DNA of 45,718 nt from Bacteroidales bacterium (GTDB lineage Bacteria > Bacteroidota > Bacteroidia > Bacteroidales > UBA932). Location of the stretch: the NCBI GenBank assembly GCA_017962925.1, contig JAGCUK010000094.1:1-45718 (forward strand). The letters run 5' to 3'. The notes under the pieces are model-generated. The model did no database searches, was not told the DNA's origin, and saw nothing but the letters and a program-made list of their open reading frames with translations. Every line of letters starts with the position of its first letter. Position 1 is the stretch's first letter. Shown here piece after piece: positions 1 to 8,221 of this stretch. A program made the translations under genes and the position numbers.

Positions 1-11
1 AAACGTCACCA

Positions 12-58
12 CCAGTCCCAGACCCAAAGAATCAAAATAATTAGAGTTTGGCAACCAG
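12..58. repeat. Left copy of 47-bp direct repeat bracketing the R-M island
   Basis: This 47-bp stretch recurs in the same orientation at 3058-3104 with only three differences (44/47 identical). The two copies enclose the whole restriction-modification module. On the minus strand each copy holds the last codons of a reading frame ending LVAKL-stop plus its 3' flank, so the repeat looks like the tail of a gene family rather than a classical att core. Confidence 0.85.
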
Positions 59-211
59 ATCATCGGGCTTGATCTCCAACATTAAGGAAAAAGCAAACCA
101 CCTCTTCCCTAGATCTTTCAGGGAGGCACCTATATGATACACCTTATCGTCAATAATAAGGAACCTGCAGCCCTCGCTGCGGGGTCCTTTTGATAGGGAG
201 TCTATACAGGC
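41..211 (-). pseudogene. C-terminal remnant of an ORF6N-like protein
   Basis: A frame with no usable start is open for 57 codons after an in-frame stop at 212-214 and ends with TAA at 41-43. It reads RFLIIDDKVYHIGASLKDLG, then KRWFAFSLM, and ends DDLVAKL. This block resembles the conserved C-terminus of ORF6N (KilA/RhuM-type, phage and mobile-element associated) proteins that are common in Bacteroidota; the family name is from memory. The N-terminal DNA-binding part is absent, so it is a broken gene. It sits at the left edge of the R-M island, consistent with an insertion or exchange that destroyed a resident ORF6N gene. The region 212-378 holds no other gene, only hairpins. Confidence 0.5.
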
Positions 212-347
212 TCACCCATTCGGCGCATTAAGTCCAAGACGTTATTACGCCATGCTTTTATGAAAACAAAGCTTTTCATAAACAACTCCCTCCTTTTTGC
301 CTTTTGATGGCAATGTCCCATATTTTTTCTTTGTTTACATAAACAAG

Positions 348-375
348 TATCCCATCCGTTTGCTGGGATGGGATA
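348..375 (-). terminator. Hairpin 3' of the methyltransferase gene
   Basis: TATCCCATCC (348-357) pairs perfectly with GGATGGGATA (366-375) around an 8-nt loop, starting 3 nt after the methyltransferase stop. On the transcribed minus strand a smaller dyad at 331-346 and an A-rich run follow. A further AT-rich hairpin is at 258-281. It probably ends the R-M transcript. Confidence 0.6.
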
Positions 376-378
376 ATG

Positions 379-1329
379 TCAAAGGTCTAACGACAACTGT
401 CCGACAGGTGTGGTCTTCTTGTAAGGTTTGCGCGTCTCTCCGGAATATCGGAAAATGGCATCGGCCACGAAATAACCCAGATTGACCGGAACGGCATTCC
501 CTATCATCTGTTCCACATCGGTTTTGGTGCCGTCAAAGGAGAAATCCTCTGGAAAGGTTTGAATCCTGCTGCGTTCCTTAGTCGTCAATGGCCTTATCCC
601 ATCAGTCGATTGAACTGGATCTCCAGGATGTGGCTGATAACCTTGTGGAATAGGTCGGTTAACACCACGAATGGTGGCGCTTGGTTCATCAACGCTGAAG
701 ATACCTCTGCGTACATAACTTCTTGGGTGACGGTAATAATACTTGATGTCGAGTTTGTCTCCGAAATACTCGGCAACCGTCATCTCATGATCGGAAAGTC
801 CTTTGAGGAGTTCTTCCTTCATGAAATCATTATCGACACCGAGTTTTCCAATCATAACGAAGCGTTTACGGCGCTGTGGAACACCGCATCGTGCCGCATT
901 AAGTACTTGGCATGTCGTGCCGTAGCCAGCAGCATGGAACAACTCTAAGGCCTCAACAAGCTTATTCGTTTTGAGAATGCGTTCGACATTTTCCATAACA
1001 AACCATTGAGGGCGTATTGAGGCTACGATTTTCGCATAACAAACAGTAAGATCTCCTCTGCCATTATCCTCGTTGCGTTTACCAGCAGAGGAAAAGTCCT
1101 GGCAAGGAGGCCCTCCAATGATCATATCTGGCTCATATGGCTTAATCTTGGAGACAGACTCTTCGACATTCGACAGGTCAAGTCTGACGGCAGGGTGATT
1201 GAAATTATTGCCGTATACGGCCAGAGCGTCGGGCCAGTTGTCAAAACCAGCCACGACATCCATCCCAGCCTTTTCAAAACCAAGACTGAGTCCGCCGCAA
1301 CCGCAAAATAAATCAACTACTCTCATCAT
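379..1329 (-). CDS. DNA (cytosine-5)-methyltransferase, type II
   Basis: This enzyme transfers a methyl group from SAM to C5 of cytosine and protects the host from the partner endonuclease. It is 316 aa, a typical single-domain Dcm/HhaI-family size. Visible motifs are the SAM-binding DLFCGCGG (residues 6-13), the catalytic GGPPCQDFS with Cys76, MENVE (112-116), QRRKRF (152-157), a short target-recognition region with EPSATIRGVNRPIP, and a terminal GNAVPV. The start overlaps the endonuclease stop in an ATGA arrangement; either of the two leading Met codons could be used. Order is endonuclease then methylase, with Vsr divergent. Base composition is lower in GC than the housekeeping genes downstream, which fits horizontal acquisition. 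The recognition sequence cannot be read directly; a GC-rich site is suggested only by the presumed HindVP-like partner. Confidence 0.95.
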   Translation of the reverse strand: MMRVVDLFCGCGGLSLGFEKAGMDVVAGFDNWPDALAVYGNNFNHPAVRLDLSNVEESVSKIKPYEPDMIIGGPPCQDFSSAGKRNEDNGRGDLTVCYAKIVASIRPQWFVMENVERILKTNKLVEALELFHAAGYGTTCQVLNAARCGVPQRRKRFVMIGKLGVDNDFMKEELLKGLSDHEMTVAEYFGDKLDIKYYYRHPRSYVRRGIFSVDEPSATIRGVNRPIPQGYQPHPGDPVQSTDGIRPLTTKERSRIQTFPEDFSFDGTKTDVEQMIGNAVPVNLGYFVADAIFRYSGETRKPYKKTTPVGQLSLDL

Positions 1330-2429
1330 GCAAAAAGTTCAGGATGACTTACAAGATATGCATCAAAACGACGTTCAGGTCGTAAGAACTTCTGACCATC
1401 ACCAAGAATGATGTTCTTTATTTCGTATTTTGAAATACGGGGATTCTCTAGATGATCACACTTCATCATGGGATTCGTCTGCTTGCCGCTAATGGAGAAA
1501 GCCTTGTCTGTTTTGAATGTGTATGCCAGGGAATTTACAATATCGGTGTAATTGAACCTTCCGTACGATGAGAAATCCCAAAGCATCTTGTATATCCAGA
1601 TAATGGTTCTCTGATTACGGGATATCACATCTTCCGGCTCAACTTCTCTCAAAGCCATCTGTATGACAGAAAGATTAGACCATACAAAAACATCCAAGCA
1701 GTTGTGCTCCAAATCAGTCAGAGCACGGTTCGTCTTCCAAATAGGCTGCAGAATAAGCGGGACCTGCTTTCCAGCCAAGTCAGACGATACATTCAAAACG
1801 GCTTCCTTAATCTTGCTATAATGAGGTATCACCTGATTGGGGGAACTCCAATTCTTGATTTCTTCTCCAATCGTATTTAGGAGTGTATGTAACTTGTTTT
1901 TCTCTCTTTGAGAATCATAGCATGAGCAAATGCTGCATGCCACGAACAGAATCGTTGGAGAACGAACCACAATCTCGCTGCCATATTCTGCATCAGGAAG
2001 GTCCTTCGTTGTTGAATCGGGCAATGTTGTCAACTTAACCTCCAACCCGCTTACCGGACTATTGTTGGAGCGGTCAATCATCACCAAGTCAATCTTTTCC
2101 TTCGCGTCGGCAGTATAGTACCGCTCATAGGGGTAGTAACCTGCCTCATAGTCATAATATGCATTCTCACTGAGTGGGTCAATACCCAGAAGTTTAGTTG
2201 CAGGGATAGATTTGTGGACTATCGCATTATTCTTATCAGTGCAGATGAATACAGGCTCAACGCCTTTTGAACTCATATAGGCCACCAAAGATGCTGGAAA
2301 CGAACTGTTAAACATATTCTTTCCCCAAGCATCCTCGAAACGATAGTCTCTGCTGGAGTATTTTTGTCCGAACAGGCCTGGTTCAACACCGGCTTTCAAA
2401 TAAACTATTTCTTTAACCTTCTTGGCCAT
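1326..2429 (-). CDS. Type II restriction endonuclease, HindVP-like
   Basis: A 367-aa protein encoded immediately before, and overlapping by 4 nt, the C5 methyltransferase, which makes it the cognate restriction enzyme by context. A PD-(D/E)XK nuclease core is visible: Asp114 in KIDLVMID and Glu130/Lys132 in GLEVKLTTLPD. The N-terminal block (PGLFGQKYSSRDYRFEDAWG, then NMFNSSFP) resembles what I recall of the HindVP family (GRCGYC cutters). That assignment is from memory and only moderately secure. A good -7 box lies 29 nt upstream. Composition is AT-rich relative to the rest of the window. Confidence 0.75.
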   Translation of the reverse strand: MAKKVKEIVYLKAGVEPGLFGQKYSSRDYRFEDAWGKNMFNSSFPASLVAYMSSKGVEPVFICTDKNNAIVHKSIPATKLLGIDPLSENAYYDYEAGYYPYERYYTADAKEKIDLVMIDRSNNSPVSGLEVKLTTLPDSTTKDLPDAEYGSEIVVRSPTILFVACSICSCYDSQREKNKLHTLLNTIGEEIKNWSSPNQVIPHYSKIKEAVLNVSSDLAGKQVPLILQPIWKTNRALTDLEHNCLDVFVWSNLSVIQMALREVEPEDVISRNQRTIIWIYKMLWDFSSYGRFNYTDIVNSLAYTFKTDKAFSISGKQTNPMMKCDHLENPRISKYEIKNIILGDGQKFLRPERRFDAYLVSHPELFA

Positions 2430-2457
2430 AAACCAAACAATTCATTTTACATTGTTG

Positions 2458-2465
2458 CAAATATA
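2458..2465 (-). promoter_or_regulatory. -7 box (TATATTTG) of the R-M operon
   Basis: Minus-strand TATATTTG fits the Bacteroidota TAnnTTTG -7 consensus and lies 29 nt before the endonuclease ATG, with only a weak TTTCTG-like -33 upstream. The 87-nt gap between this gene and vsr must also hold the divergent vsr promoter. Confidence 0.6.
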
Positions 2466-2516
2466 GAAAAAAGCAGCCGATTACAGAAATAATGTGTAAC
2501 TTGCGTTTGATTTACC

Positions 2517-3053
2517 ATGCCTGACACCTTGACAAAAGAACAGCGGCACAACGCTATGTCCGCAATCCATTCCTCTTCTACGAAGCCGGAGTTGAAGTTG
2601 CGCCGTGCTCTGTGGAGTCTTGGGTTCCGCTACAGGGTCAATGAAAAGCGGCTGCCAGGGAAACCGGACATCGTGCTGCCCAAGTATCGGACGGTGGTGT
2701 TCATTCACGGATGCTTCTGGCACGGCCACAAAGACTGCAAGTATTACACTGTTCCCAAAACCAACACGGCGTTCTGGACGGCCAAGGTGGCCAGGAACCA
2801 GGAGCGCGATCAGGAAGAGTGGCGACAGCTGGAAGCCAAGGGCTGGTCAGTCATCATTGTCTGGGAGTGCGAACTAAAGAAGGCCGCATTTGAGGAGACC
2901 GTCGGTCGTGTCCGCGACGAGATTCTACTGAATGGTGAAGCGTATCGCTCCGAGCAGGAGGAACGCCGGCTCTTTCGAGAGGCTTGGCGACATATGCGAA
3001 AGATCCAGCGCGAGAGGGAATCGGCCTTGAAAGCAGAGCTCCGGAAGGGCTGA
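2517..3053 (+). CDS. vsr: Very short patch repair (Vsr) endonuclease
   Basis: Vsr nicks 5' of the T in T:G mismatches that arise by deamination of 5-methylcytosine, so it offsets the mutagenic cost of a C5 methylase. The 178-aa protein has the family start (LTKEQRHNAMSAIHSSSTKP), LPGKPDIVLP with the metal-binding Asp51, and FIHGCFWHGH (62-71) with the zinc/catalytic His and Cys residues. It is divergent from the endonuclease/methylase pair, as is common in such loci. It is clearly richer in GC than the two genes beside it, which suggests the module was assembled from parts of different origin. A charged tail (residues 135-178) extends beyond the core. The stop is 4 nt before the right-hand direct repeat. 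Confidence 0.93.
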   Translation: MPDTLTKEQRHNAMSAIHSSSTKPELKLRRALWSLGFRYRVNEKRLPGKPDIVLPKYRTVVFIHGCFWHGHKDCKYYTVPKTNTAFWTAKVARNQERDQEEWRQLEAKGWSVIIVWECELKKAAFEETVGRVRDEILLNGEAYRSEQEERRLFREAWRHMRKIQRERESALKAELRKG

Positions 3054-3057
3054 TTCT

Positions 3058-3104
3058 CCAGCCCCAGGCCCAAAGAATCAGAATAATTAGAGTTTGGCAA
3101 CCAG
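3058..3104. repeat. Right copy of 47-bp direct repeat bracketing the R-M island
   Basis: Matches 12-58 at 44 of 47 positions. Reading the minus strand into this copy from the right gives SKYEIAELVAKL-stop, a tail that differs from the left flank upstream of LVAKL. The two copies therefore belong to different gene remnants with a shared 3' end. No further gene is recognisable between 3105 and 3377; that stretch holds a terminator hairpin and a promoter. Confidence 0.8.
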
Positions 3105-3201
3105 TTCAGCTATCTCGTACTTTGATAATTGAAAACGGAATGAAGGAGTTGGTAACCGCGAATGGTGAATATCCTCTCCTCTGTCGGTACCTTAGGGAAC
3201 T

Positions 3202-3225
3202 GGTCGCAATTTGCGACCGGTTTTT
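3202..3225 (+). terminator. Rho-independent-type terminator
   Basis: GGTCGCAA (3202-3209) pairs with TTGCGACC (3211-3218), most realistically as a 6-bp stem with an AATTT loop, followed by a T-rich tract. It is the only terminator-like structure downstream of vsr on this strand. Confidence 0.6.
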
Positions 3226-3342
3226 GCTTTAAGCTAACAACAACTTCTTTCTTTCCCATAGCCTCAATCTTTTTCACAAAAATAATCAAACGAAAAAAGG
3301 AATAATATTAGATACGATGTTCCTCAAATACAAGATATTTCT

Positions 3343-3350
3343 TATATTTG
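3343..3350 (+). promoter_or_regulatory. -7 box (TATATTTG) for the MFS transporter gene
   Basis: Matches TAnnTTTG and is 28 nt upstream of the ATG. The -33 region is poor, so strength is uncertain. Confidence 0.5.
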
Positions 3351-3377
3351 AAGGATTAGAAAACAAACGTTCAAGAT

Positions 3378-4826
3378 ATGAGTACACAATCGAAACTGAT
3401 GACCAATTGGCGCTGGTGGCTCTGCTCGTTGCTGTTCGTGGCGACGACAGTCAACTACCTCGACCGCCAGGTGCTTTCGCTGACCTACGAGAACTTCATC
3501 AAACCCGAGTTCCACTGGACAGACGACAACTACGGCACTATTACCGCTTTCTTCTCCATCTTCTACGCCATCGCATGCCTGTTCGCCGGCAAGTTCGTGG
3601 ACTGGATGGGAACGAAAAAGGGCTATCTGATCGCCATCGGAGTATGGTCTGCGGGCGCCTGCCTGCACGCCGCCTGCGGATGGGCCACCGGCCTGATCGT
3701 GGGTGAGGACCTCGTGGCCCTGAGGGGCATGGAGGTAGCATCCAACGTCGCCCTGGCCATATCTACTACATCCGTCTATCTGTTCCTGCTCTGCCGAGGC
3801 ATACTTGCCCTCGGTGAGGCCGGAAACTTCCCGGCGGCCATCAAGGTGACGGCCGAGTACTTCCCCAAGAAGGACCGTGCGTTCGCGACCTCCATCTTCA
3901 ATGCAGGCGCATCCGTGGGCGCTCTCGCAGCACCCCTCTGCATCCCCCCGCTCGCAATGAAGTTCGGCTGGGAGATGGCCTTCATCATCATCGGTGCCCT
4001 CGGCTTCATCTGGATGTTCTTCTGGGCATTCATGTACGAGAAGCCGGAGAAGAGCAAGCACGTGAACGAGGCCGAGCTGGCCTACATCCATCAGGACGAT
4101 GCCGAGGAAGCGAAGCCCAAGGCTGAGGTGCAGGAAGAGAAGCAGGTGTCCCTATGGAAATGCTTTGGATTCAAGCAGACCTGGCAGTTCATCACCGGTA
4201 AATTCTTCACCGACGGCGTGTGGTGGTTCTTCCTGTTCTGGGCCCCGTCATACTTCAGCAATCAGTTCAACGCCCCGGTTACCACGCCTCTCGGACAGTG
4301 GCTGATATTCACTCTGTATCTGATAGTTACGGTGGTTTCCATCTTCGGAGGATATCTTCCCAAGATCTTTGTGGAAAAGAAGGGAATGCACCCCTATCCC
4401 GGGCGTATGCTGGCAATGCTGATCTTCGCTTTCTTCCCGCTCTGCGCACTGCTGGCACAGCCTTTGGGAATGAAGTTCAATTCAGCCTGGATTCCGGCAA
4501 TCCTGATCGGCCTTGCGGCCGCCGGGCATCAGGCCTGGAGCGCAAACCTGTTCTCCACCATCGGCGATATGTTCCCGAAGAGCGCGATTGCGACCGTGAC
4601 GGGAATCGGCGCAATGGCAGGCGGCGTAGGTTCGATGTTTATCCAGAAGATTGCCGGACGCTTGTTCACCTATTCGGAGAGTATGGGCGATGCCTTCACG
4701 TTCATGGGATTCAGCGGCAAGCCTGCCGGATACTTCATCATGTTCTGCTTCTGCGGCATCGCCTATCTGCTTGCCTGGAGCATTATGAAGAGCCTTGTGC
4801 CCAAGTACAAGCCGATAGAATTGTAA
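3378..4826 (+). CDS. MFS transporter, anion:cation symporter (hexuronate-type) family
   Basis: A 482-aa inner-membrane protein with about twelve hydrophobic segments. The first helix carries NYLDRQVLSLT, which resembles the ACS-family signature (ExuT/GudP/NanT relatives), and helix 2-3 carries the MFS loop DWMGTKKGYL. A long charged central loop (about residues 225-255, EKPEKSKHVNEAELAYIHQD) separates the two halves. Members of the family import hexuronates, glucarate or related sugar acids with protons. No uronate-catabolism gene lies beside it, so the substrate is open. It stands between the R-M island and a small membrane protein gene 47 nt downstream that may be co-transcribed. Confidence 0.85.
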   Translation: MSTQSKLMTNWRWWLCSLLFVATTVNYLDRQVLSLTYENFIKPEFHWTDDNYGTITAFFSIFYAIACLFAGKFVDWMGTKKGYLIAIGVWSAGACLHAACGWATGLIVGEDLVALRGMEVASNVALAISTTSVYLFLLCRGILALGEAGNFPAAIKVTAEYFPKKDRAFATSIFNAGASVGALAAPLCIPPLAMKFGWEMAFIIIGALGFIWMFFWAFMYEKPEKSKHVNEAELAYIHQDDAEEAKPKAEVQEEKQVSLWKCFGFKQTWQFITGKFFTDGVWWFFLFWAPSYFSNQFNAPVTTPLGQWLIFTLYLIVTVVSIFGGYLPKIFVEKKGMHPYPGRMLAMLIFAFFPLCALLAQPLGMKFNSAWIPAILIGLAAAGHQAWSANLFSTIGDMFPKSAIATVTGIGAMAGGVGSMFIQKIAGRLFTYSESMGDAFTFMGFSGKPAGYFIMFCFCGIAYLLAWSIMKSLVPKYKPIEL

Positions 4827-4873
4827 TTATCCCTGATTTTGAGTATGTTTGTGGAAACTAATAGGAAAAAGAT

Positions 4874-5464
4874 ATGAAAAAATTGGCATTGATGATTGTC
4901 CTGATTGCCGCATCGCTGGTGTCGGCACAGGCACAGATTGCTCCTGGAATGAAGTACAAGGAACTGAAAACCATCTACAATCCCAAAGAGTACATCCCTG
5001 AGTCAACAGACCCCTATAGCCGCGGATGGGCCGGAGTCGGTTCATTCCTGATTCCTGGTCTCGGCCAGGTGATAGATGGCGAAGTCGGCCGCGGCCTTAT
5101 ATTCTTTGGCGCAAACCTTGCCGCATTCTGTGTGTATTCTGTAAATCTTACGAATTTCGCTTCAGTCTGCACCACGGACAGTGCCGGCAACGTTACCGGT
5201 TATACGGATGAGGCTGCAGCCGTCAGATATTCTCGGAATGCGGTTCTCGCGTTATTGGGAATGGGCGTGATCGATATCTGGTCCATTGTAGATGCCATCA
5301 AGGTGGCTAAGGTTAAGAATATGTACTATCAGGATCTCAGGCGTCAAAGGTCGTCTGTTGATTTCGATTTCGCACCGTTCTTTACCTACGCTCCTACCGC
5401 GATTACGGCCTCCGGGTCATCCCTGACCCCCACCGCCGGATTGTCCATGCGCGTTAGCTTCTAG
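4874..5464 (+). CDS. Secreted/membrane protein, DUF5683-like
   Basis: A 196-aa protein with a signal peptide (ends near ...SAQAQ, residue 21). It then has YKELKTIYNPKEYIP, a short membrane module SFLIPGLGQVIDGEVGRG, a second hydrophobic stretch (about 115-135) and DAIKVAKVKNMY. The PGLGQ...G..RG signature resembles the DUF5683/TM2-type proteins of Bacteroidota, whose function is unknown. The protein at 13171-13854 shares the same order of elements (FIPGLGQ, then D..KVAK.KNMY), so the two are paralogues. A hairpin followed by a T-rich run at 5498-5540 lies 33 nt past the stop. Confidence 0.6.
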   Translation: MKKLALMIVLIAASLVSAQAQIAPGMKYKELKTIYNPKEYIPESTDPYSRGWAGVGSFLIPGLGQVIDGEVGRGLIFFGANLAAFCVYSVNLTNFASVCTTDSAGNVTGYTDEAAAVRYSRNAVLALLGMGVIDIWSIVDAIKVAKVKNMYYQDLRRQRSSVDFDFAPFFTYAPTAITASGSSLTPTAGLSMRVSF

Positions 5465-5497
5465 TTCGATATTAACGGCCCTCGTGGCTGGCAAGCT

Positions 5498-5532
5498 GGG
5501 CAAGGTCTCCTTTTATGTGGGGGACCTTGCCC
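5498..5532. repeat. First of two matching hairpins upstream of lysS
   Basis: GGGCAAGGTC (5498-5507) pairs with GACCTTGCCC (5523-5532), and the stem can extend to 13 bp with one wobble. It is followed by GCTTTTCTT, so it can serve as terminator of the preceding gene. The same 11-nt arm sequence recurs in the hairpin at 5561-5595. Confidence 0.8.
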
Positions 5533-5560
5533 GCTTTTCTTGCTTCTACGTTGTTCTAGT

Positions 5561-5595
5561 GGGCAAGGTCTGGCACTTATAATTAGACCTTGCCC
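5561..5595. repeat. Second matching hairpin upstream of lysS
   Basis: GGGCAAGGTCT (5561-5571) pairs perfectly with AGACCTTGCCC (5585-5595) around a 13-nt AT-rich loop. It has the same stem sequence and the same 35-bp overall length as the hairpin 63 bp upstream, but no T-run follows, so a terminator role is less likely. It ends 6 nt before the lysS -33 element. Confidence 0.8.
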
Positions 5596-5601
5596 GCGGC
5601 A

Positions 5602-5631
5602 TTGTAATTTGGCGGCAAATTGTTAAATTTG
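5602..5631 (+). promoter_or_regulatory. Promoter of the lysS operon
   Basis: TTG at 5602-5604, a 19-nt spacer and TAAATTTG at 5624-5631 match the Bacteroidota -33/-7 pattern. The lysS ATG is 19 nt downstream. The spacer and -7 lie in a region with small AAATT/AATTT dyads. Confidence 0.6.
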
Positions 5632-5649
5632 CGGGCAAATTATAATAAA

Positions 5650-7200
5650 ATGGCAAACATCGAGTACAGCGAACAGGAATTGATACGCAGGGAGTCCCTT
5701 GCTAAATTACGTGAACTTGGCATAGAGCCTTATCCGGCTGCATTATATCCGGTCAACGATACCACCAAAAACATAAGCGAGAACTTCGATCCCGAGAAGG
5801 GTAACTTCGCGGACGTGTGCCTCGCAGGCCGCATCATGAGCCGCCGCATAATGGGCGCAGCGTCGTTCGGCGAACTGCAGGACGAGAGCGGCCGCATCCA
5901 GATTTACGTCAAGCGCGATGAAATCTGCCCGGATGAGGACAAGACCATGTACAACACCGTCTGGAAGAAACTGCTCGATATAGGCGACGTAATCGGCATC
6001 AAGGGCTATGCATTCATCACCCAGACCGGCCAGCTCAGCATCCACGTGAAGGAACTCACGGTGCTCAGCAAGAGCCTCCGCGTGCTCCCTATAGTGAAGG
6101 AAGTGGACGGCGTGGTGCACGATGCATTCACCGACCCTGAAATGCGTTACCGCCAGCGTTATGTGGACCTCATCGTGAACCCGCAGGTGAAGGAAACCTT
6201 CATCAAGCGCGCCAAGATCGTGGCCACCATGCGCGAGTACTTCAATGCCGCCGGTTGCCTCGAGGTGGAAACCCCCATCCTCCAGAGCATCCCCGGAGGC
6301 GCCACCGCACGCCCCTTCATCACCCATCATAACGCCCTGGACATCCCCCTGTATCTGCGTATAGCCAACGAACTCTACCTCAAGCGCCTCATCGTGGGCG
6401 GCTTCAACGGGGTGTATGAATTCGCGAAGGACTTCCGCAACGAGGGTATGGACAAGACCCACAACCCCGAGTTCACCTGCATGGAGATATATGTGGCCTA
6501 CAAGGACTACATCTGGATGATGGAGTTCGTGGAGAAGATGCTCGCGAAGGTCTCGATGGCCGTGAACGGCACCACCAAAGTGAAGATAGGGGAGAACGAG
6601 GTCGACTTCGGCGGAGAGTACCGCCGCCTACCCATCCTCGATGCCATCAAGGAATACGCCGGAGTGGATGTGAGCGGAATGGACGAGGCCGAACTCCGCG
6701 CTACCTGCAAGAAACTGAACGTTGAGGTTGAACCCACTATGGGCAAGGGCAAGCTGATTGATGCCATCTTCGGTGAATTCGCCGAGAAGAACCTCATCCA
6801 GCCCACCTTCATTATTGATTATCCCGTGGAGATGAGCCCGCTGACCAAGCGCCATCGCAGCAATCCCGCCCTCACCGAGCGCTTCGAGCTCTTCGTGTGC
6901 GGCAAGGAGCTGGCGAACGCATATTCCGAGCTGAACGACCCTATCGACCAGCTGGAGCGTTTCGAGGAGCAGGCCCGCCTCAAGAGCAAAGGCGACGACG
7001 AAGCGATGTTCATCGACTACGACTTTGTACGCGCTCTCGAATACGGTATGCCTCCTACCTCCGGCCTTGGAATGGGCATCGACCGGCTCACCATGTTTAT
7101 GACCGGCCAGACCGCCATCCAGGATGTGCTCTTCTTCCCCCAGATGAAGCCCGAGAAGATCGTAAAGACAGAAAAAAGTGAAACTGCAGATACCGAATAA
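5650..7200 (+). CDS. lysS: Lysyl-tRNA synthetase, class II
   Basis: Charges tRNA-Lys with lysine in the cytoplasm. The protein is 516 aa from the ATG at 5650 ([20 protein letters not shown]). A TTG-initiated extension of ten codons is possible but has no family support and would start inside the promoter. The N-terminal OB-fold anticodon-binding domain (about 55-150, with [11 protein letters not shown]) is followed by the class II core: motif 1 with [10 protein letters not shown], motif 2 [18 protein letters not shown], and motif 3 GLGMGIDRL. It is the first gene of a compact set (lysS-asnA-lipoprotein-trmH) with 23-, 4- and 4-nt overlaps, so one transcript is likely. Confidence 0.97.
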   Translation: MANIEYSEQELIRRESLAKLRELGIEPYPAALYPVNDTTKNISENFDPEKGNFADVCLAGRIMSRRIMGAASFGELQDESGRIQIYVKRDEICPDEDKTMYNTVWKKLLDIGDVIGIKGYAFITQTGQLSIHVKELTVLSKSLRVLPIVKEVDGVVHDAFTDPEMRYRQRYVDLIVNPQVKETFIKRAKIVATMREYFNAAGCLEVETPILQSIPGGATARPFITHHNALDIPLYLRIANELYLKRLIVGGFNGVYEFAKDFRNEGMDKTHNPEFTCMEIYVAYKDYIWMMEFVEKMLAKVSMAVNGTTKVKIGENEVDFGGEYRRLPILDAIKEYAGVDVSGMDEAELRATCKKLNVEVEPTMGKGKLIDAIFGEFAEKNLIQPTFIIDYPVEMSPLTKRHRSNPALTERFELFVCGKELANAYSELNDPIDQLERFEEQARLKSKGDDEAMFIDYDFVRALEYGMPPTSGLGMGIDRLTMFMTGQTAIQDVLFFPQMKPEKIVKTEKSETADTE

Positions 7201-8221
7201 CTACTCCCCCCTGCTGAACCCGCGGCAGACGGAGGGCGCCATCAAGGAGATCAAGGACTTCTTCCAGATGAACCTGGCCTCCGAGCTGCGCCTGCGCCGT
7301 GTTACCGCGCCCCTTTTCGTTCGCAAGGGCACCGGCATCAACGACGACCTTAACGGCGTCGAGCGTGCGGTGAGCTTCCCTGTTAAGGATATGGAGGGGC
7401 AGGTGTGCGAGATAGTGCATTCGCTGGCCAAGTGGAAACGCCTCACCCTGGCGGAGTACGGCATCGAGCCCGGCTATGGCATCTACACCGATATGAACGC
7501 TATCCGCGCGGATGAGGAGCTGGACAACGTCCACTCTCTCTATGTTGACCAGTGGGACTGGGAGCGCGTGATGCTGCCGGGAGAAAGGAATCCGGAGTAT
7601 CTGAAAGATGTAGTCCGCCGCATCTGGTCTGCCATAGTCCGCACCGAGTTCATGGTGTGCGAGAAATACCCCGTAATCACCCCCTTCCTGCCCGAGGAAA
7701 TCCACTTCATCCACGCAGAGCAGCTGCGGAGGATGTATCCGGACTTGAGCCCGAAGGAGAGGGAGGATGCCATCTGCAAGGAGTTTGGAGCGGTGTTCGT
7801 GGCCGGAATCGGCTGCGCCCTCGGCGACGGGCTCAGGCACGATGGGCGTTCTGCCGACTACGACGACTGGAGCACTCCCGCCCAGTGGGATGGGGAGATG
7901 CTGCCCGGCCTGAACGGGGATATCCTCGTATGGAATCCGGTGCTCGGGCATAGCTTCGAACTGTCTTCCATGGGCATCCGAGTGGACCGTGCCGCTCTTC
8001 TGCGCCAGCTCTCCATCGCCGGAGAAGAGAAGAAGGCCGAGCTCTACTTCCATCAGGAACTGCTTTCCGGCCGCCTGCCCCAGAGCATCGGCGGCGGCAT
8101 CGGGCAGAGCCGCCTCTGCATGTTCTTCCTCCGCAAGGCACACATCGGCGAGATCCAGGCTTCCGTCTGGCCCGCAGAGATGATCGCTTCCTGCTCCGAA
8201 AACAACATCCCCCTCATATGA
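7178..8221 (+). CDS. asnA: Aspartate-ammonia ligase (asparagine synthetase A)
   Basis: Makes asparagine from aspartate, ammonia and ATP. At 347 aa it aligns along its length with what I know of E. coli AsnA (330 aa): [52 protein letters not shown] and a terminal IGGGIGQSR. The fold is related to class II aminoacyl-tRNA synthetases. The start chosen is GTG at 7178, 23 nt inside lysS. The next Met is within a conserved helix ([11 protein letters not shown]), so GTG is the more credible start and implies coupling to lysS translation. The stop overlaps the next gene by ATGA. Confidence 0.95.
   Translation: MKLQIPNNYSPLLNPRQTEGAIKEIKDFFQMNLASELRLRRVTAPLFVRKGTGINDDLNGVERAVSFPVKDMEGQVCEIVHSLAKWKRLTLAEYGIEPGYGIYTDMNAIRADEELDNVHSLYVDQWDWERVMLPGERNPEYLKDVVRRIWSAIVRTEFMVCEKYPVITPFLPEEIHFIHAEQLRRMYPDLSPKEREDAICKEFGAVFVAGIGCALGDGLRHDGRSADYDDWSTPAQWDGEMLPGLNGDILVWNPVLGHSFELSSMGIRVDRAALLRQLSIAGEEKKAELYFHQELLSGRLPQSIGGGIGQSRLCMFFLRKAHIGEIQASVWPAEMIASCSENNIPLI

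Noticed and set aside
3378-4826. Naming the MFS gene exuT
   Set aside because: The family signature fits several sugar-acid transporters and no uronate genes are adjacent, so the substrate is not supported.
5498-5640. CRISPR-like repeat array before lysS
   Set aside because: Only two units, each a hairpin, with no regular spacer series and no cas genes in the window.
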